Part shown: positions 11,420 through 23,960 of the stretch, one piece after another
Layout of the letters: each line of letters begins with the position of its first letter
Position numbering within the stretch: the stretch's first letter is position 1
DNA from: Clonostachys chloroleuca
Taxonomy: Eukaryota; Ascomycota; Sordariomycetes; Hypocreales; Bionectriaceae
Direction of reading: 5' to 3'
Assembly: GCA_037952775.1 (NCBI GenBank)
Contig: JBANAY010000003.1
Coordinates: forward strand, 7,440,001-7,504,000
Length of the DNA stretch: 64,000 bases
Translations under genes and position numbers: made by a program
Notes under the pieces: generated by a model
Told to the model about the DNA's origin: nothing
The model's database searches: none
What the model saw: only the letters and a program-made list of their open reading frames with translations

Positions 11420-13155
11420 TAGGTAGTTTTTTATTTTCTTATTCTATATAAATAGCCCTTATAATTATAGACCCTTTATAATCTCTATAAATATAAGAAA
11501 TAAATATATATAATTCTAATTCCTTATATCTTTATTAAAAAAGGTATACTATATATATTAGTCTGGATATATATATATTTTATTATTAGGTTTCCCTGCT
11601 TATTACTATAGTTACCCCTAGTAATAAGTAATTATAGGTATATACCCTACCTATATTAAACTCTATTTTATACTACTATAATATTCCTCTTTTCCTTTTC
11701 TATATAGCTACCCTAGTATTATATATATACCCTCTATAATAATCCTTACTACTTTAAATTAGAGTTTTATAACTAACTATTTTACAGGATAGTTATACTC
11801 TAATTCTCTTTCTATATATAGAGATATATATATTCTGGGATATAGTTTTATAGCTAATCTTAGTAGTATATAGTTAAACTTTTAACTTACTATTTTCTTC
11901 TCTATAAGTAGTTACTCCCTCCTTATATATTTCAGAGCTAACTAAATATAGAGATATAATATCTTCCTCCTCCCCCTTTTATCTACTCCTTAGAGCTCCT
12001 CCCCTAAGCTTATAATATTACCCTGCTGTAGTATAGCTAGGGAAATAGCTATTAATTATATATACTTAGATACTTAGTTTTAGGAACTCTTACTAATAGA
12101 CTTATATAGTAGTCTAAAGAATATTAAGTATACTAATCTAGTAGTAAGCTAAGGTTAGAAGGATATAGAAGGAGCTTAGAAAGCTTAAGAAATAGGAATA
12201 TTATATAGCTAAGAAGTACTCTAACTAGATATAAGTATTAGTAGTTTTTCTTTTTCTTATTTCCTTAGCTAATATATTTATTAATAGTAAGTATTCTAAT
12301 AAATATATAATATATATTAAGTTACTTATCTTAGGAAAGAGTAATAGTTATTACTTTAACTATAATAGTAATAGAATATAATATATATATTATAATAAGG
12401 ATAGTAATATTTATATTATTATACCTAAAGTCCTAATACTTTTTATATATAACTTAGTTACTACTTATAAAGCTCTTACTAAGCTTAGTAAACCTACTGG
12501 GAAATCTTCCTATAAGTATATTAAGGTATACCTTCTAGTTATATATACTAGTACTACCTGGAAGATAGCTTATAATCTTACTATAGATAGTACTTTTAAT
12601 AGTTTAACTATTTATTAGTAATATAGATTAGAACCTAGTTCTAGCTATATTTTTAAAAATACTATCTCTAAGGAAGTTAAATCTCTTTTAGAGTACTATA
12701 CTATTTATTATTAGTCTATAAGGCTTAATAATAATAATAATACTATTTATAGGAGTACTAATAGTTCTAATAATAATAATAAATCTAAGGGTAGTTCCTC
12801 TAATATCTAATTCTAATATATAGTAATAATAAACTTAAGGGTAATTCCTTTAATATCTAATCCTAACCCCCTAGATACTATTTTCCTATATACTCTGAAC
12901 CTAAGTAAAAGAGGAGGATAAAATAAAAAAAAAAAAAAAAAATTAGATAGCTTAGTTAGTTTAGATAGGTAGATAAATCTAATTATTAGTAGATAGCTTA
13001 GATAGATAGGGGAATAGAATAGCCTCTTATAGGAGGCCCCTCTTTCTGTATATTCTAATTACTTATAATATATTTAAATTCTTAGTTTAAAATAGCTTAT
13101 TATATAGGTTCAGTCTGTCTGTATTTACTAGACTATACCTAGTTTAAGTAGCCTC
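11420..13155. other. Long 3' region of copia-1 with antisense coding-like stretch
   Basis: About 1.7 kb lies between the end of pol and the 3' LTR, far more than a normal copia 3' UTR. On the plus strand, opposite to pol, 12,160-12,810 reads for long distances with few stops (pieces such as ALTKLSKPTGKSSYKYIK and a Ser/Asn-rich end). An A-run of about 18 begins near 12,925. It may be a degraded nested insertion or an extra antisense ORF. Heavily RIP-mutated. Confidence 0.35.
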
Positions 13156-16100
13156 TTAATATTTCCCTTAATTCGAATTCTTAACTTATTTATTTCTATA
13201 AGTTTTAAAAGTACTAAATTAGGCTTCTCTTTTATTAAAGTATCTACTAGATTATTCTCTCTATTAATCTATTTTATCTTAGTAATTTTATAGTATTTAT
13301 ATAATTACTATAAGGCTATTATATTAATTATTAGTTTTTTCTCTATAGTTATACTAAGCTTAATAAAGTATTTATATAGTAAGAGAGAATCTATATAAAT
13401 TACTAGTAGTATTTCTAATAGTATTATTTTTAAAGTAATTATTTAAAAGGTACTTATAATTATAATACCTATATTAAATCTGGTTACTATACTATAGACT
13501 TCTAATATAAGGCTGCTTCTTATAATATATTTATACTTTATTAATAACTAGTATATAATATTCCTAGTTAGTTAGAATATAGGCTCCTAGCCCTTAATCC
13601 TTATCTCTATTCTAAGTATAATTATAAAGCTAATTTAGGAGCTTATATCTTTATTATTAGTAAGAGATCTATCTATAAAAATATATAGCTTCAGATTATA
13701 TAGGTTAAGTAGTATAAATTTCAGTCTATAGTTATAGTTCTTAATTTACTATATAAGCTTTTTATTTAACTTCTTAATATTATCTTTTAATAGATTCTAT
13801 TATAATTATACTACTATAGATAAATTATATAAGGCTTCTAGTTATATAATACTTATAATCTATATATTATATACTCTTTAGGCTTTATAGCTCTCTATAT
13901 CTATAGCTTTTTAGAGTATATTAGCTTAGCCCTTTTAAAGGAACTTAATTATTATACTATAGAGGGATATCTTTCCTCTATTAAATTTAAGATCTATTTC
14001 CTTAGAAAGCTTAACTCTAACTTTTATTTTAAACTTAGTCTCTTTTAACTAATATTCTTCTTCTATAGTAAGTATCTTATTAAATAATCTAAATATATTA
14101 TTAGTTTATATTCTAATAATCCTAAAACTAAATATATTACTTCCTATAATTAGGAGGTATAGATTAAAACTAGAGATTACTATCTTTATATATATTATAA
14201 AGTACTTATAGTATATAGTATACTAATATATATTAGACTTAGTAATCCTATATAGTAGCTTTATAATTTTTATAACTATTTCTTATAGGTAGCTTTACTT
14301 AAGGTCTTTTAAGAGTATTATATAAATTATATATTATAGTATTAACTCGGACTATAGATAGGCTTATATAATATCTCTACCTATTAGAATATAAGTTCTT
14401 ACTGCTAATAGTAATAGTATTAGTATAAGGATAAGCTGTTAGCTATAGTATTAGATTATTAGTAACTATATAAGAACTATCTCCTTACTAGTATTATTAT
14501 ATTCTTATATAACTAGATAGGATTTCTTATATAAATATATATTCTGTTCTTTTACCTTATTAATAATATATACTTTAAATAGTTAACTGCTTTTAATATT
14601 ATAATTAAACTATATAAACTTAAATATACCTACTTTAATAAGTTAGTTAATTTTAGCTATTATAGAGGCCTTAAATAGAGTATCTGGAGTTATAATAACT
14701 TCTTCCTTTTAAAGTTTCTTAGCTAGCTTAAGGGTATCTTACTTCTTATATATTATATAGTTAGTATATAGTCTAACTGGTTATACTATATATTATATAT
14801 ATACTTTCAGTTTATTCTTTAAACCTATTAGTTATCCTCTTCTTTATAGTAGTTCGCTTATTATAAGTAGTAAGGGGTTTTTTAGATATATTATTAGGCT
14901 AGTACTCTCTTAAGCTGGATTTTCAGTCTATTTATCTCTATAGTATAGCTTTATATATATAGATCAAAAGATCTTTAGTCTATTCTATATTTTAATTATA
15001 ATATTATAGGAGTTATTTAATAAAAGTCTATATAGTTTAAACTACCCTTTATTCTCTCTCTATACTATAATCTTACTTAGAAGTAGGAGTTTAAGGAGTT
15101 CTATTAGGTTAGAGCTATTATATATAGCTAGTATAAATATAGTTCTCTCTTTAGTATATAGTTCCCTTAAGGCTTTTATTATAAGATTAACTACTTATAC
15201 TCTTTAAACTATAGATTATAATAGAGAAGAGGATATAATAACTCTTAGATATACTCTAAATATAAGAAGTATTAGTATAAGACTATTAGGCCCTACTATA
15301 TTATTAACTACTTTAACTACTACTTATAATATTAATTCCTTTAAAGTTATCTCCTTAAGTTCTTTATATAAGATATTAAATATATATTATAGCAGTCTGT
15401 AATATCTCTTAATCTTACTAATTAACTAATAGGCCTTAATTAGTATTTACTTATACTTAGAACTAATAATCCTTATATTTATATAAAATCAGTTACTTAT
15501 AAATTAGATTCCTATATTATATATAATATAATCTAGCAGTTCTAGATATATATTCAGCTAGATCCTCTTTAATACTTCCTATATAGTATCTACTAAGATA
15601 TCTATAAGAAAGATTATATTTTAGAATATAGTTACTATATAGATAATATATAAAACTGGTTCTTAATCTAGCAGATATATAATATTAACTATAATCTTAT
15701 AGTTAAAGTTAAGATTATCTTATAATCTAAATTTAAAGTATTTTAAAACTAGGCTATAGGCCTAATATTAGTAGTAGAAGTATTTAATCTTTTTTATTAC
15801 TTCTCTATTTATATCCTTATAGCCTGCTCTTTCTAAGAACCTATATAGCCTTTCTACTAATAGATAACTAAAGTAGTAATAGAGTTATCTTAGCTCTAGT
15901 TCTATTAAGTAGACTGTATTAGCTATTAGTATATATTTAGAAAAGAACTATATATAGCCCTATTTCCTTATAGTTAGAGTAGAAAGACTATCTATAGTTC
16001 TAACTACTTTATTAGTTATATTTCTAAACTTAATATTCAGATAGTTTATATCTTAAAGATATATTAGGAAAGGGGTCTCTGAGTTTATTATATAAAATAT

Positions 16101-18670
16101 AATAGGTCTGAACAGAGTCTATAACTTTATTATACTAAGTAACTCTATAAGCCTCTTTCTAAACTTAATACTCTTTATATTAGCTATAGTATTTAGTTTA
16201 ATTAATAGATTAATTTATTTAAGTACTTTAAATTATAGTTTATTTATAATTAAGATTAATAAGATATCTATATTTAGTATAATCTCCTGGAATTATATTA
16301 TATATCTTTCCTTAATAATAAATTATAAGAGGTTTTATAGCTTTCTCTTAATCTTCTCTTTAGAGAGTAAGTACTAGAATACCTTATTAAGCAGATATTA
16401 TATTAAGTATTATTTATTACTGCTTATATACTAGTCTTCCTTATCTAGGTTATTATAATTATTAGGGTCTCTATAATCTACTATTTTAAACTGGTTATTA
16501 ACCCTTTCTTAGTTTTAAATCTACTATTTAAATTCTTCTAGTATATTATCTTCTTCTACTTCCTCTTCTACTTTAAGGAACTTAATTATAAATTAGTAGT
16601 ATAGTTCGGATCTCTTCTATAGATAGTTTATAAACTAATAATCAGGCTTATTATAAATAAAGTAGTACTCTCTCTAGCTATTCCTCTATAGTTCTTAGTT
16701 CTAGCTAGTAAAGCTTCTATTAAACAGTTTACTCTGTATATTTTAGATATAATAGAGCTACTATTATATTCTGTTTAGTAGCTTCTAGGTATATTAATAT
16801 TACTAATTAATAAGATATATATTTCTTATTATATCCTAGGCTACTAAGGTTATTAAGCTTTATTCTAGCTATCTTAATAGGTTTATTTCTAATACTAATA
16901 TAAAATATTATATTAGGGCTTTAGTATTTATATACTCTCTTTAGAATATTATTTCTAGTTCCTTTAAACCTCTATATACTCTTACTATTATAGCTTATAG
17001 GTTATTATTCCCTATATAAGTATCTCTAAGTACCTTCTATACTCTTATTAGGGTAGTAAAGATCTTTTATAGTATCTAGTATACTATAAGGTCCTTATAT
17101 TCTCTATTTATCTATATTAAAGTAATACTAGTTTAAGTTTAGTTATAATAATACTACTATTTATTAATAGTATTATTAAAGTATTACTTTAGTTTAAGAT
17201 ATATCTCTCTAAAAGTATATTCTTCTTTAATATATTAGAACTAGAAATCCTATATATTCCCTTTAAGGATTTAGAAGAGAATAGTTTTAAATCTACTTAG
17301 CTATATATTATAGGATTTATAAGTATTTAGTATTATCCTGACTTTAGTATTAAGTATATTATATAGTTCCTTACTGAATAAGTACTCTTTTATATTATAT
17401 AGCTTCTAGAAGGCTATAAGTTCTTATATAGCTATTATATCTATTCTGAGGCTTTACTTAGGTAGGAGGTTATAGTACAGATTATATAACTTATATATAT
17501 AGCCTTCTAATTCTTATTTTAGAACTAGATTCCTAGGAGGTATAAGTACTTATTAGATTAACTCCTTATTCCTCTTAGGTATTTCTATTTTATCTATCTT
17601 AATTATATAGGTTATACTCCTTTCTTAGGGTATTTATAGTATTAGTACTATATATCCTTAAGACTTTCTATATTACTCCTATAATTAGAATACCTAGGAG
17701 TTCAGATTAAAAGTATTTATAAGAAACTATTAATTATTTAGCTATTCTAATAGGTTCTCTAGCTCCTATATATTATTAAGAGCTGCTTTAGATATATTAT
17801 TTATAGGGTTAGTATATATACTACTATATTATAGAATATATTTTAACTCCTTAATAATACTATTATTTAGAAGTATAAATTTTTCTATTAATTAGTTCCT
17901 AAAGTTATATATAAACTTATCTAGTAAGTTATTACTATATAGCCTAGTATATTTATAGTAGTATATATAATATACTATATATATATTAATAAGTTCTTAG
18001 GTAATTATCTAAACTACTAAAGTTAGATAGTTTATCTAGTTAATATTATTTATATAGATCTTTATTAGCCTGATTATATTAAAGATCTCTTCTGCTTTAT
18101 TATAGTTAAAGGGGGTTAGTATAGGTATAGTTTATACTAGTAGTACTATTATACTTACTCAGGAGGTAGGTTCTAAAGTATATATATATTTTTATAATAG
18201 GGGAGTATAGGGTTTTATTCTTATTTAAGAGATTAGGATTTTTATTTAAGAGAATTCTAATAGATTATAGGAAATAGAGTAGTAGTAAGGGAGAAGTATA
18301 AAGAATTATTTTATTTCCTTCTGGAGTTAGGAAAAAAAGAGTATTCTATAAGAGCGAACTCTTAAGATTAAGTAGTTAGGGAAAGAAGTAATCTTATTAA
18401 TTACTCCTATCTATATTAATAAGGAGGTATATATAATATAATATTCTTTAGAGGTATTTCTAGTACTAATAGTATTATTAGAGAAATAAGTAATCTCTAA
18501 AGTAACTATTTAGAGTATATAAAAGATAATAGTATTATTATATTATATATTATATATAGTTCTATAGTATAGAACTAGTACTTACAGAAGGACTATATTT
18601 CCCTGAGCTCTTAGGAAATCCTATCTCTTCTTCTTTACTAATCTATAGCTACTATATAACTACTAATTAG
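13156..18670 (-). pseudogene. RIP-destroyed copia-1 gag-pol
   Basis: Minus-strand translation, reading TAA/TAG as former Gln/Trp codons, shows copia reverse transcriptase (about 14,230-14,620) and the C-terminal RNase H segment (13,165-13,290). Upstream sequence (15,000-18,600) must hold integrase, protease and gag, but I could not place their motifs securely. ATG and TG/CA dinucleotides are almost absent. Confidence 0.65.
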
Positions 18671-19631
18671 TATTAGAAGGCTTTTCTAAAGTATATACTA
18701 TAGAGTAAATAGGTTAAAAAATTAATTAAGTTACTATCCTAGTTATAGAAGTAAACTGATTATAAATATAGTTCTAGAGTAGTTCTAACTAAGTAAACTG
18801 CTCTGCTTCTAGCTTCTAGCTAGTAACTTTTAAAAGGTCAAGGTCTCTAGTATAGGGTAGACCAGCTGTAGGGTAAGCTAGGTCTAGTGTAGATAAAGCC
18901 TATAGGGTAGGCTCCGAAATACTAGAGAAGGATTGTTCGAAAAGGTATAGTAGAAGGTGCGGGCTCTATAAGAGAAAATAAAGCTCTATTAGCTACAGGG
19001 TAGCTAAGAAAGATAGACTGTAGGGTAGATAAAAGAGTGTATTGGTGACTTATAGAATCTCTATCTAGCAGGGAGGAAGCCCTGTACTTATAGGTATTTC
19101 CAGGCTGTAAGAGCCCTGAAGATAACACGTTGCCTTCTGTAATACAGGCTCGTAACCGCTATAAGGTTCTCGTACAGAGGGATACAAGACCGCTAATGCA
19201 GATGTTACAGCGGATACAAAGTCCGCTAATACAGCTGCTATAGTGGTTACGAGGTTCACTAAACTAAGTGCTAAGGTTCTCGTACAGCGGACACGAGGTC
19301 CGCTAATGCAAGCGCTGCAGCGGACACGAAGTCCGCTAATGCAGCTGCTTCAGCGCAATACGGGATCGCTAGCACGGACGCCACAGCGGCCGTTACAGCG
19401 GTTGTAACCGCTAACGCAATTGCCCCAACAGGCAGCCACAGTAGGTTAGGCCAGTGGCTTCAGAGGGCTTCCGGCTTTGGAGAGCCCTAAGTTAGTTATT
19501 TCATTCCCCCTTACCCTATACTAATTATATATCATTTAATCAATTAATATAGGGTAATCTTGATCTACCCTATAGTCTATAGGGTAAATCTCAACAGTAA
19601 CTGCTAGTTAGTAGTATTTAGTATACTAATA
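18671..19631 (-). repeat. LTR of copia-1, distal copy, split by a nested repeat
   Basis: The LTR starts TATTAGAAGG (mutated TGTTGGAAGG) and resumes after the 18828-19596 insertion with GTAACTGCTAG to end at 19631, followed by CTTAT. Without the insertion and its duplication it is 187 bp, matching the 189-bp partner. Confidence 0.85.
18828..19596. repeat. 769-bp terminal-repeat family A, solo copy, lightly mutated
   Basis: It is flanked by the 5-bp duplication GTAAC (18823-18827 and 19597-19601). Plus-strand ends are TTTTAAAAGGTCAAGG and AAATCTCAACA, so the minus strand starts TGTTGAG but ends TTTTAAAA, not CA. Two other copies of this sequence form the direct terminal repeats of the copia-type element at 28,183-37,443, so this is best read as a solo LTR. 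It holds a series of hairpins such as AGCGGACACGAGGTCCGCT (19286-19304) and AGCGGACACGAAGTCCGCT (19319-19337). It is much richer in G+C than the copia-1 LTR around it, so it is probably a younger insertion. Small ORFs in it are not genes. Confidence 0.75.
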
Positions 19632-19636
19632 CTTAT

Positions 19637-20153
19637 AATAATATATCTTTTTACAGGGGTATCTTAGAAGCCCAGAATAGATCTAGATATTAAGCCTTTT
19701 AGTATTTCAGGAGTTTAAAAAGATATTATATTTAAAAACAGAATATCTTTTTAATCTTTATAAATTCTAATAGTTCTATACCTATTTTATAGGCTATAGC
19801 TACAGACTGTAATAGTACCTCTTAAAAAACCAGCTATATATACTTCTATTCTAACTCTTCTAATTCTATAGAAGAGGAGGTAAAGGAAGTAGAAGTAATC
19901 CTATATATAATATAATTAAATTAGTACTCTTAAGAGCTTATATATTTAAAGTAAGATTATACCTCTGGTTAATAATAATAATAATCTGCTAGATTCTAAG
20001 ACTATAAGAGCTTATTATAATTAGCTTCTTTAAGAGCTAGAGTATATCTTTAAGCAGCTCTTCTAAATAATAAAGATAATCTTTTAAAAGCTATACTATT
20101 AGCTTATAAATAATATAATAGCTTTAGCTTTAAGATATTAATCCCTAGAGTAG
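19637..20153 (+). pseudogene. N-terminal part of a PIF/Harbinger-type (HARBI1-like) transposase, cut by gypsy insertion
   Basis: The plus-strand reading just before 20,150 gives EYIFKQLF, IIKIIF, KLYY, LINN and ALALRYQSLE, which fits the N-terminal helical region of HARBI1-like nucleases (FxxxFRMxxxxFxxLxxxL ... SLEE). The reading ends at the 5-bp duplication AGTAG (20149-20153), where the gypsy unit begins, and picks up again after 40,986. The true 5' end and terminal inverted repeats were not found. Heavily RIP-mutated. Confidence 0.5.
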
Positions 20154-20517
20154 TATTATAAATTTAACTAATATATACTATTATATATAGACTCTACTTT
20201 TTCCTCTAACTATAACTAGATTATTTAGATCTTATAATAATTCTTATAATCCTCAGCTTAGAATTATTACTAAGCCTTAATAATCCCCTAGTATATATAT
20301 ATATATTTATTTTACTAGATAGAATACTTTTTTAGATAGTTATTAATAATATTATCTATATATCTATTATTACTAGCTCTATAATACTTATATATTAATA
20401 GTAACTTATATTATATAGTCTAAAATAATCTAATTATACTACTTAGAATAATACTCTAATTAGTTTAATTCTAATCTACTCTAGACTCTATTTAGTATAA
20501 GTTATCTAATTATTATA
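20154..20517 (+). repeat. Left LTR of the gypsy unit (364 bp)
   Basis: It begins TATTATAAATTTAAC and ends CTAATTATTATA. It aligns along its whole length with 40618-40981 and, in reverse complement, with the little-mutated LTR that starts at 43,358 (TGTGACGGTTGG), showing that its original right end was close to CCAACCGTCACA. Confidence 0.85.
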
Positions 20518-20859
20518 TATTAATAACTCTTATTTAGCTAATTATCTTATCTTAATTACTATATAATAATAAAGAAGATATTATAATTACTATAGTATTT
20601 TAAGCTTAGTAATAATATATTTCTACTACTAATAATAACCTACTTATTCTAACTATTAAGAATAATACTATAGATAAAGATAGTAATAATAATAGTAATA
20701 ATAATAATAACTATACTAAAGAAATATAGTTCTTATAAAACTAAATTAACTAGCTTTATATATATCTTATAGATACTTACTAGGAGTTAGCTAATATAAT
20801 AGCTCTTATAGTATAGTAAGCTACTATATATACTAATCTCTAGATTTAAGCTATAATTA

Positions 20860-23800
20860 CTATTTAAGGAAGAGAACTAGAATAATTACTTAAGCTATTA
20901 TTATTTAAAATATTTAATAGAATTTAAAATAAATTTTAGGAATTTATAATATAATTCTAAATATACTTTAATTATTTTCCTATTATACTTAATATTAGTA
21001 AAAAGAAAGTTATATATATCTATTTATAATTTAAAAGAGTTATATTTAATTAGTTTAAACTTATTATAAGAAAATATTTTAATAGATAAAAAAGCTATTA
21101 TAACTATATAGTAGTTATCTCTAAGAGAGGCCTAGAGGTATTAAATATAGTCTTAATAGGCTTCTGGAACTCCCTGAGTTTTAATTAAAGGTTTATAAAT
21201 AGAATACTATAGAAATATAGGTATTTTACTTAAGCTTATATTAATAATATTATAGTATTCTTAGATTTAGTAGAAGAGTATCTCTAGTATATAGAGAAGG
21301 TACTCTGGATTCTAGAAGAAAACTATATCTATATCTTAGCTAAAAAATTATTTATTATATATCTGAGTATTAAGCTATTAGATTATATTATAAATAGTAA
21401 TAGTATAAGTAAAACTAATAAAAAGTTAGCTATATTTATTAAATTAGAATTCCTAAATAATTTTTTAGTCTTAGAAACTTATCTAGATATAGCTAGTTAG
21501 CTCTATAATAGAGTTCTATAGTATAATATAGTAATAAAACTGCTTTAAGCTAGAAAAACTATATTATAAAAAGCAGTAAAAGATAATAAGATTATTTTAG
21601 ATAGTATAAATAAAGTAATAAAGAAAATAAGAGTAAAGAAACTTAAGTTTAAACTTACTAAGAAAGAACTAGACTTCTTTAGATATCTTTAATAAGCTTT
21701 ATTAAAGTAATTTTTCCTATAATATCTAGATTCAGATAAGTATTTTTTTATTAAGGTAGATATATATAAAAATAGATTTAGTATATATATATTCTAATTA
21801 GACTATAGCTAGAACAGATTTAGTATTTCTAGTAAGAATATACTATCTTCCAGATTATAACTAATCTTATTTATATCTTAGATAGCTTTAGCTACTGAAG
21901 GAGTATATAGATTAATAGAGGTAGAAGTTATAGCTATAGCTTAAGCCTTATAAAAGCTAAGGTATATAGTATAGTCTAATTATTATATAGTAAATATTAT
22001 TACTAATTATATAGTAATAAGAGGTATTATAATATATATATTACTAAAGACTTTAGATCTAAATAAAGCTAATCTAAAGCTAGTAGGAATTATAAACTAG
22101 CTTTCTTAATTCAGACTAAATATTTTCTATATTAAAAGCAAACTTAATATAGTATTAGATACTTTATTAAAACTACTAATTACTAACCTAAGGGGAATAA
22201 TAATAATAGAAAGCAGGTATAATAAGCTAGAGTATAATATAATAGAAAAAAGCTATAGTCTAGTAGAATCTGAAGTTAGAAGAATAGATTATATACTTAA
22301 CTATATAGCTATAAATATTAAAGTAGTAATAGACTTAGCCTTTATATATTAAATTATATATAGTTATTAGATAGACTTAAGATTCTTAAGGATTATATAG
22401 TATCTAAACCTTATTAAAGAATTAAAATTAGATAAAGCAGATAGGAAATTAGTAAAGGCTAAAGAACTAAAGTTTATACTAAGGTTCCTACTAAAGTAAT
22501 TTTATTTAGATAAGAATAGTCTCTTATTCTATTTAGTAGATAATAGCTAGATTTAATTATATATATCTAAAGACTATATAGTAATATTAATATAGAGTAT
22601 ATATAATAATAAGTACTACTTTAGTATAAAGTATATAATTACTAAACTTAAAGGATATTAAATTTAGTTATTTATAAGAAGAGTCTAATAGTATATAAAC
22701 TACTACCTGACTTATTATAAGATAGAGATTACTAGAAGTATACCTATTAGGGAATTAAGACTAAACTAGGCTTATCTATAGCTATTCTATACTATTATAT
22801 TAGACTTTATTACTAATCTGTTTAAAATTCCTTTAATAGGAATATACTAAGCTATAGATAGATTCCTAAGATTAAATATATTAGATCCTATAAATAATAT
22901 ATTCTTAAAAAAAATAATACTATTTATAGACTATATATTATATATAGCTACTAAGTAGATAATAGTTCTAAGTAAAGAACTCCTTTTTATAGATTAGAAT
23001 ATTCCTAAGTATATTCTTAGTAATAAGAATCTAAAGTTTATATCTAAAATATAAAGAGAGATATTTTATCTTACTAGAATAAAGTTACTAATATTAACTA
23101 TATACTATTTATAAATAGATAGAATCTCTAAAAGAAAAAACTAAATAGTTAAGATAGTAATATAGTACTATATATTAGAAGAATCTAATATTAAATAAAT
23201 AGATTTACTTTTAGCTTTATAGTATTAGCTAAATAATATAAAGGTTAAAATACTGAGGAGATTACTAAATAAGCTAGTTATAGGATTCTAACTATATTCT
23301 AATCTAGATCTTATAAGTTAAATAAATCTAGTCCCCTCCGAGGAGTAGAGTATTACTTTAGAAATACTTAGGAAGTTATATTAGAAAGAGATTATACTTA
23401 CTCTAGATATAGTAGTAATACTAGTAAAAGAAAGATATAATAGGTTAAGAATACTAGTAGATATTACTAAAGGAGATATTATCTATCTATATCTCTATAA
23501 TAGCTATTAGTTACTTAGAAATCTAAAGAAGAAGTAGTTTCTAACTAGATCTAGTCTATAGAAAGTCTTAGAAGTAGTTTACCTATAGGTAGTTAAGTTA
23601 AACTTACTAGAATACTATAAGATATACCTAGTAGTATTAACTATATAGCTATAGAAGCTAGCTTAAAGAAAGAATCTCTATAGTAAAGAACTATTAGAAT
23701 CTAGTCTAGTTAAATTAGATAAGGAAGCAGATAATATATATAAAATTAAATATATATTTAACTATAGAAGAGCTAGGGGCTATTATAAGTAAGTTAAATA

Positions 23801-23960
23801 TCTAGTTTATTAGAAAGGCTAGGGAAGTAAAGATAATTCTTAGGTTAAGAAAAGAGATCTAGCTAAAAGTACTTAAAATCTGCTTTAGGATTATAAGGCT
23901 AGTAAGCCTAAGATATTCTTTAGTAAGAAGACTGAGTTTATATACTAGTATAGTATCTAG
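20860..23960 (+). pseudogene. RIP-destroyed gypsy polyprotein 1 (gag, RT, RNase H, integrase, chromodomain)
   Basis: Allowing for former Gln/Trp codons, the plus strand reads almost continuously. A gag-like block (FIIQFQIYFNYFP, about 20,930-20,990) is followed by the late part of reverse transcriptase (GFWNSLSFNQRFINRIL, then YINNIIVF where the family has YxDD) at 21,110-21,350. RNase H follows (EVIAIAQALQKLRYIVQSN; TLDLNKANLKLVGI; FYIKSKLNIVLDTL) at 21,900-22,200. Integrase lies at 22,700-23,250 (DFITNLF; ILSNKNLKFISK; LTRIKLL; IDRISKRKNQIVKI). A possible chromodomain (NYRRARGYYKQVKYLVY) sits at 23,740-23,960. Protease and the first half of RT are missing, suggesting an old deletion near 21,110. 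Confidence 0.65.

Larger units (their letters stand above)
11231..19631 (-). mobile_element. Ty1/copia-type LTR retrotransposon, RIP-mutated (copia-1)
   Basis: The element is bounded by a 5-bp duplication CTTAT (11226-11230 and 19632-19636). Terminal repeats lie at 11231-11419 and 18671-19631, the latter swollen by a 769-bp insertion. It reads on the minus strand. Reverse-transcriptase resemblance lies around 14,230-14,620 (VIQEYNNTSKE, then the region before KPLYG), and the RNase H end, resembling NPADAMTKxKPNxxLxxLI, lies near 13,165-13,290. Stops arise throughout where RIP changed CAA/CAG/TGG-type codons. About 8.4 kb including the nested repeat; no intact ORF remains. Confidence 0.8.

Noticed and set aside
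18922..19259. Two small minus-strand frames in the family A repeat
   Set aside because: They lie in a hairpin-rich terminal repeat, and no similarity is visible; in other copies the frame is not kept.
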